DNA of 6,112 bases, taken from NCBI GenBank assembly GCA_021847385.1, contig JAJZTV010000129.1:1-6112 (forward strand), written 5' to 3'. The position numbers and the translations under genes were made by a program. Source of the stretch: Pseudomonadota bacterium (GTDB lineage: Bacteria > Pseudomonadota > Gammaproteobacteria > Burkholderiales > Thiobacillaceae). Of the stretch, positions 4,296-6,112 are shown piece after piece (position 1 is the stretch's first letter; each line of letters opens with the position of its first letter). The notes beneath the pieces were generated by a model that was not told where the DNA came from, searched no databases, and saw only the letters and a list, made by a program, of their open reading frames with translations.

Positions 4296-5858
4296 GTGAC
4301 CATAGCGGTCAATCTGCCCGAAAGCTTCTGGCGCTCGTTGCGCCACCTCAACCAGTACCGCCTGTTTCTCGCGTTCAGCGTCACCATCGGCGCTTGGGCC
4401 TTCCCGCAGTACGCGCCGATCGACGAGGACGACCTTCAACTCTTCCTCGCGAGTGGCGTGCTATATGGCACCGTAGCGATTTTGCTGGCCGGCATGGAGC
4501 GGGCGCGGCAATTCGATTTTGACCGTCAGCTCATGGTTCAGGTCGGCGTGGATATCGTCGCGATCAGTTGGTTGATGCATCTGAGCGGCGGCATCCTCGG
4601 GGGCCTAGGCCTATTGTTGATCGTCCCCGTCGCGGCATCGGGCATGTTGCCGGCAATGCGGGCGGTCCTGGTTGCGGCCTCGGTCGCAACGCTGCTGCTG
4701 CTGCTCGAGCAACTATGGCGGTCCCTGGGCGTGGGTTCCGTGCTTGGCAGCTTTGTGCGCACGAGTTTGTTGTCGATCGGTTTGTTTGCCGTTGCGGTGT
4801 TCTCCCATGCCCTGGCTCGCGGTGCCCGCACGGCCGCCGAGCTGGCCGGGGAAAAGGGCCGTCAAGTCGAACATCTGGCCCGGATCAATGCCCGCGTGAT
4901 TCAAGAACTGCCCTTTGGCGTGTTGGTGGTCGATAGCCGCGGTGCGGTGTTGTTGGCCAACTCCCAAGCCGAAGAGCAGTTGCGCGGTAATTTTCATGTG
5001 GACTGCACCTTGGGACACTGCTCGCCCTATCTGGCCGAGCTGTGGACAAGCTGGCGCCGTGAGGGCAAGGCCCAAACCTATCCGTTCCAGGTCGCACAGA
5101 CGCGTCTGCGGGCACGCTTTATCGAATTGGAACCGGAGCGGCAAGCCGGGGCGATTGTCGTGATCGAAGATGTCACCGAGCTGGAGGCGGAGGCCCAGCG
5201 CATGAAACTGGCGGCCTTGGGCAGGCTCACGGCAAATCTGGCGCACGAGATTCGCAACCCCTTGTCGGCGGTCAACCATGCCGCCCAACTGCTGAAGGAG
5301 GGACAGGGGCCCGAGGTGCAGGGGCGGCTGTGCAAGATCATCGAAGACAATGCCCAACGTCTGAGTTGGTTGGTCGATGACGTGTTGAGCCTGAATCGGC
5401 GCGATCGTCTCGATCAGGAGACGCTAAACGTGGCCGATAGCCTCGCTGCCTTCGTCGAAGAATTTCAGCGCAACGAACAGGTGCCGGACGGGGCGATCCG
5501 GTTAGAGATCGAGGCCGGTACCGTGGTCGGTTTCGATCGCATGCATCTCCAGCAGATTTTATGGAATCTTTGCCGCAACGCTTGGCATTATTGCAGCAAG
5601 GGGCCGGCTAGCATCCGAATCGCGGCACGAGGGGCAGCGACAAAGGTGGATATCGACATCTTCAACGACGGGCCGCCGGTCGATGCCGGCTTGCGAGAGC
5701 ATTTGTTCGAGCCCTTCTACACGACCAATCAGCAAGGTAGCGGCCTGGGCCTGTATATCTCCCGCGAGCTGGCTGAGGCCAACCGGGCCCGTTTGCGCTA
5801 TGTCGAACACCCCGGCGGGGCCCTGTTTCGTCTAAGCTGTCAACTGTCGCCCCATTGA
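4296..5858 (+). CDS. pilS: Sensor histidine kinase PilS
   Basis: With the GTG at 4296 the protein has 520 residues, close to the usual 520-540 for PilS. A GTG at 4245 would add 17 residues but would overlap the previous gene and add an Ala/Ser-rich stretch; 4296 sits 1 nt after that gene's stop and just before the conserved LPESFWRSLR. Six hydrophobic segments lie at about residues 22-39, 47-66, 76-93, 95-112, 115-135 and 143-165. A PAS-like sensor region follows (about 185-290). The HisKA domain carries the H-box LAHEIRNPLS with the phosphorylated H317. The ATPase domain has the N-box N428, a G1-like box NDGPP at 457-461, the F-box LFEPFYTT and the G2 box GSGLGL starting at G481. In the family, PilS phosphorylates PilR to control type IV pilin (pilA) transcription with sigma-54. 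pilR starts 10 nt downstream, which makes the assignment firm. Confidence 0.93.
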   Translation: MTIAVNLPESFWRSLRHLNQYRLFLAFSVTIGAWAFPQYAPIDEDDLQLFLASGVLYGTVAILLAGMERARQFDFDRQLMVQVGVDIVAISWLMHLSGGILGGLGLLLIVPVAASGMLPAMRAVLVAASVATLLLLLEQLWRSLGVGSVLGSFVRTSLLSIGLFAVAVFSHALARGARTAAELAGEKGRQVEHLARINARVIQELPFGVLVVDSRGAVLLANSQAEEQLRGNFHVDCTLGHCSPYLAELWTSWRREGKAQTYPFQVAQTRLRARFIELEPERQAGAIVVIEDVTELEAEAQRMKLAALGRLTANLAHEIRNPLSAVNHAAQLLKEGQGPEVQGRLCKIIEDNAQRLSWLVDDVLSLNRRDRLDQETLNVADSLAAFVEEFQRNEQVPDGAIRLEIEAGTVVGFDRMHLQQILWNLCRNAWHYCSKGPASIRIAARGAATKVDIDIFNDGPPVDAGLREHLFEPFYTTNQQGSGLGLYISRELAEANRARLRYVEHPGGALFRLSCQLSPH

Positions 5859-5868
5859 GACTGGCAAT

Positions 5869-6112
5869 ATGACCATCCCGACCGTGTTGATTGTCGACGA
5901 CGAGCCCGACTTGCTCGATCTGGTTGAGCTGACTTTGGCGAATATGGGGCTGAACGCCGAGCGGGCCAAGGATGTGGCGGCAGCGAAGGCGCAGATTGCG
6001 CGCAAACATTTCGATCTGTGCCTGACCGATATGCGGTTGCCGGATGGCGATGGCCTGGAGATCGTGCGCCATGTCGCCGAAGTGAGCCCGAGCACGCCAC
6101 CTTCTTACGCAT
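5869..6112 (+). CDS. pilR: Response regulator PilR, receiver domain (partial)
   Basis: The first 81 codons of a response regulator run off the window. The receiver shows the acidic pair D10-D11, the phosphorylated D54 within LTDMRLPDGDGLE and a normal alpha/beta pattern. Starting with MTIPTVLIVDDEPDLLDLVELTL, it fits NtrC-type PilR, which would add a sigma-54-activating AAA+ domain and a DNA-binding helix-turn-helix beyond the edge; neither is visible. The ATG at 5869 lies 10 nt after the pilS stop with only a weak GAGACTGG leader. The last four residues before the edge (PSYA) do not match the expected fourth beta strand (Val/Ile-rich, then Thr/Ser-Ala), so the final bases may be unreliable or the protein atypical. 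Confidence 0.85.
   Translation, partial: MTIPTVLIVDDEPDLLDLVELTLANMGLNAERAKDVAAAKAQIARKHFDLCLTDMRLPDGDGLEIVRHVAEVSPSTPPSYA

Noticed and set aside
4602..4611. Palindrome GGCCTAGGCC
   Set aside because: It falls inside the pilS coding region in a Gly-Leu-Gly-Leu membrane segment, where such a sequence arises from codon use.
4713..5357. Minus-strand frame of 214 codons opposite pilS
   Set aside because: A shadow of the kinase gene; the plus strand carries all kinase boxes in order.

Overview
The window reads as a stretch of chromosome from a GC-rich (about 60 %, by eye) chemolithotrophic proteobacterium, most likely a betaproteobacterial sulfur oxidiser. Two things point there. Adjacent hdrC- and hdrB-like genes resemble the cytosolic sulfur-oxidising Hdr (sHdr) system, and a PilS/PilR two-component pair is preceded by a small PP0621-type zinc-ribbon gene, an arrangement familiar from Betaproteobacteria. 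The taxon is inference; no rRNA or marker gene is present.

Layout. (1) Positions 1-1634, plus strand: the last codons of an unseen upstream gene, then hdrC (38-670), hdrB (685-1581) and a strong UUCG-capped intrinsic terminator. No hdrA follows hdrB, so this looks like the distal C2-B2 end of an sHdr operon. (2) Positions 1670-2761, minus strand, converging on the hdr operon: two unrecognised reading frames that lie in the same frame and are separated by one TAA. Either an unknown gene has been split by a nonsense mutation, or the second gene has an unusual start. (3) Positions 2762-3098: a non-coding divergent region with a 10-bp-stem inverted repeat just before the next ribosome binding site. 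(4) Positions 3099-3644, plus strand: a secreted four-cysteine protein of unknown function. (5) Positions 3645-3774: a palindrome, a hairpin and a good intrinsic terminator ending only 24 nt before the next gene. (6) Positions 3775-6112, plus strand: a tightly packed operon of a small acidic protein of unknown function, the PP0621-like membrane-anchored zinc ribbon, the histidine kinase PilS and the start of its response regulator PilR, which runs off the window.

How the parts work together. HdrC (two [4Fe-4S] clusters) and HdrB (two non-cubane CCG clusters) form the electron-transfer and disulfide-chemistry module of an Hdr complex that, in sulfur oxidisers, handles protein-bound sulfane sulfur in the cytoplasm. 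PilS/PilR controls type IV pilin transcription through sigma-54. The two modules are separated by terminators and a reversed-strand block, so they are probably neighbours without a shared job. I found no mobile element, CRISPR array, tRNA or rRNA. I did not find a clearly new biological system; the most unusual items are the in-frame stop in the reversed block, the structured leader of the secreted protein and the structured region before the pilS operon.
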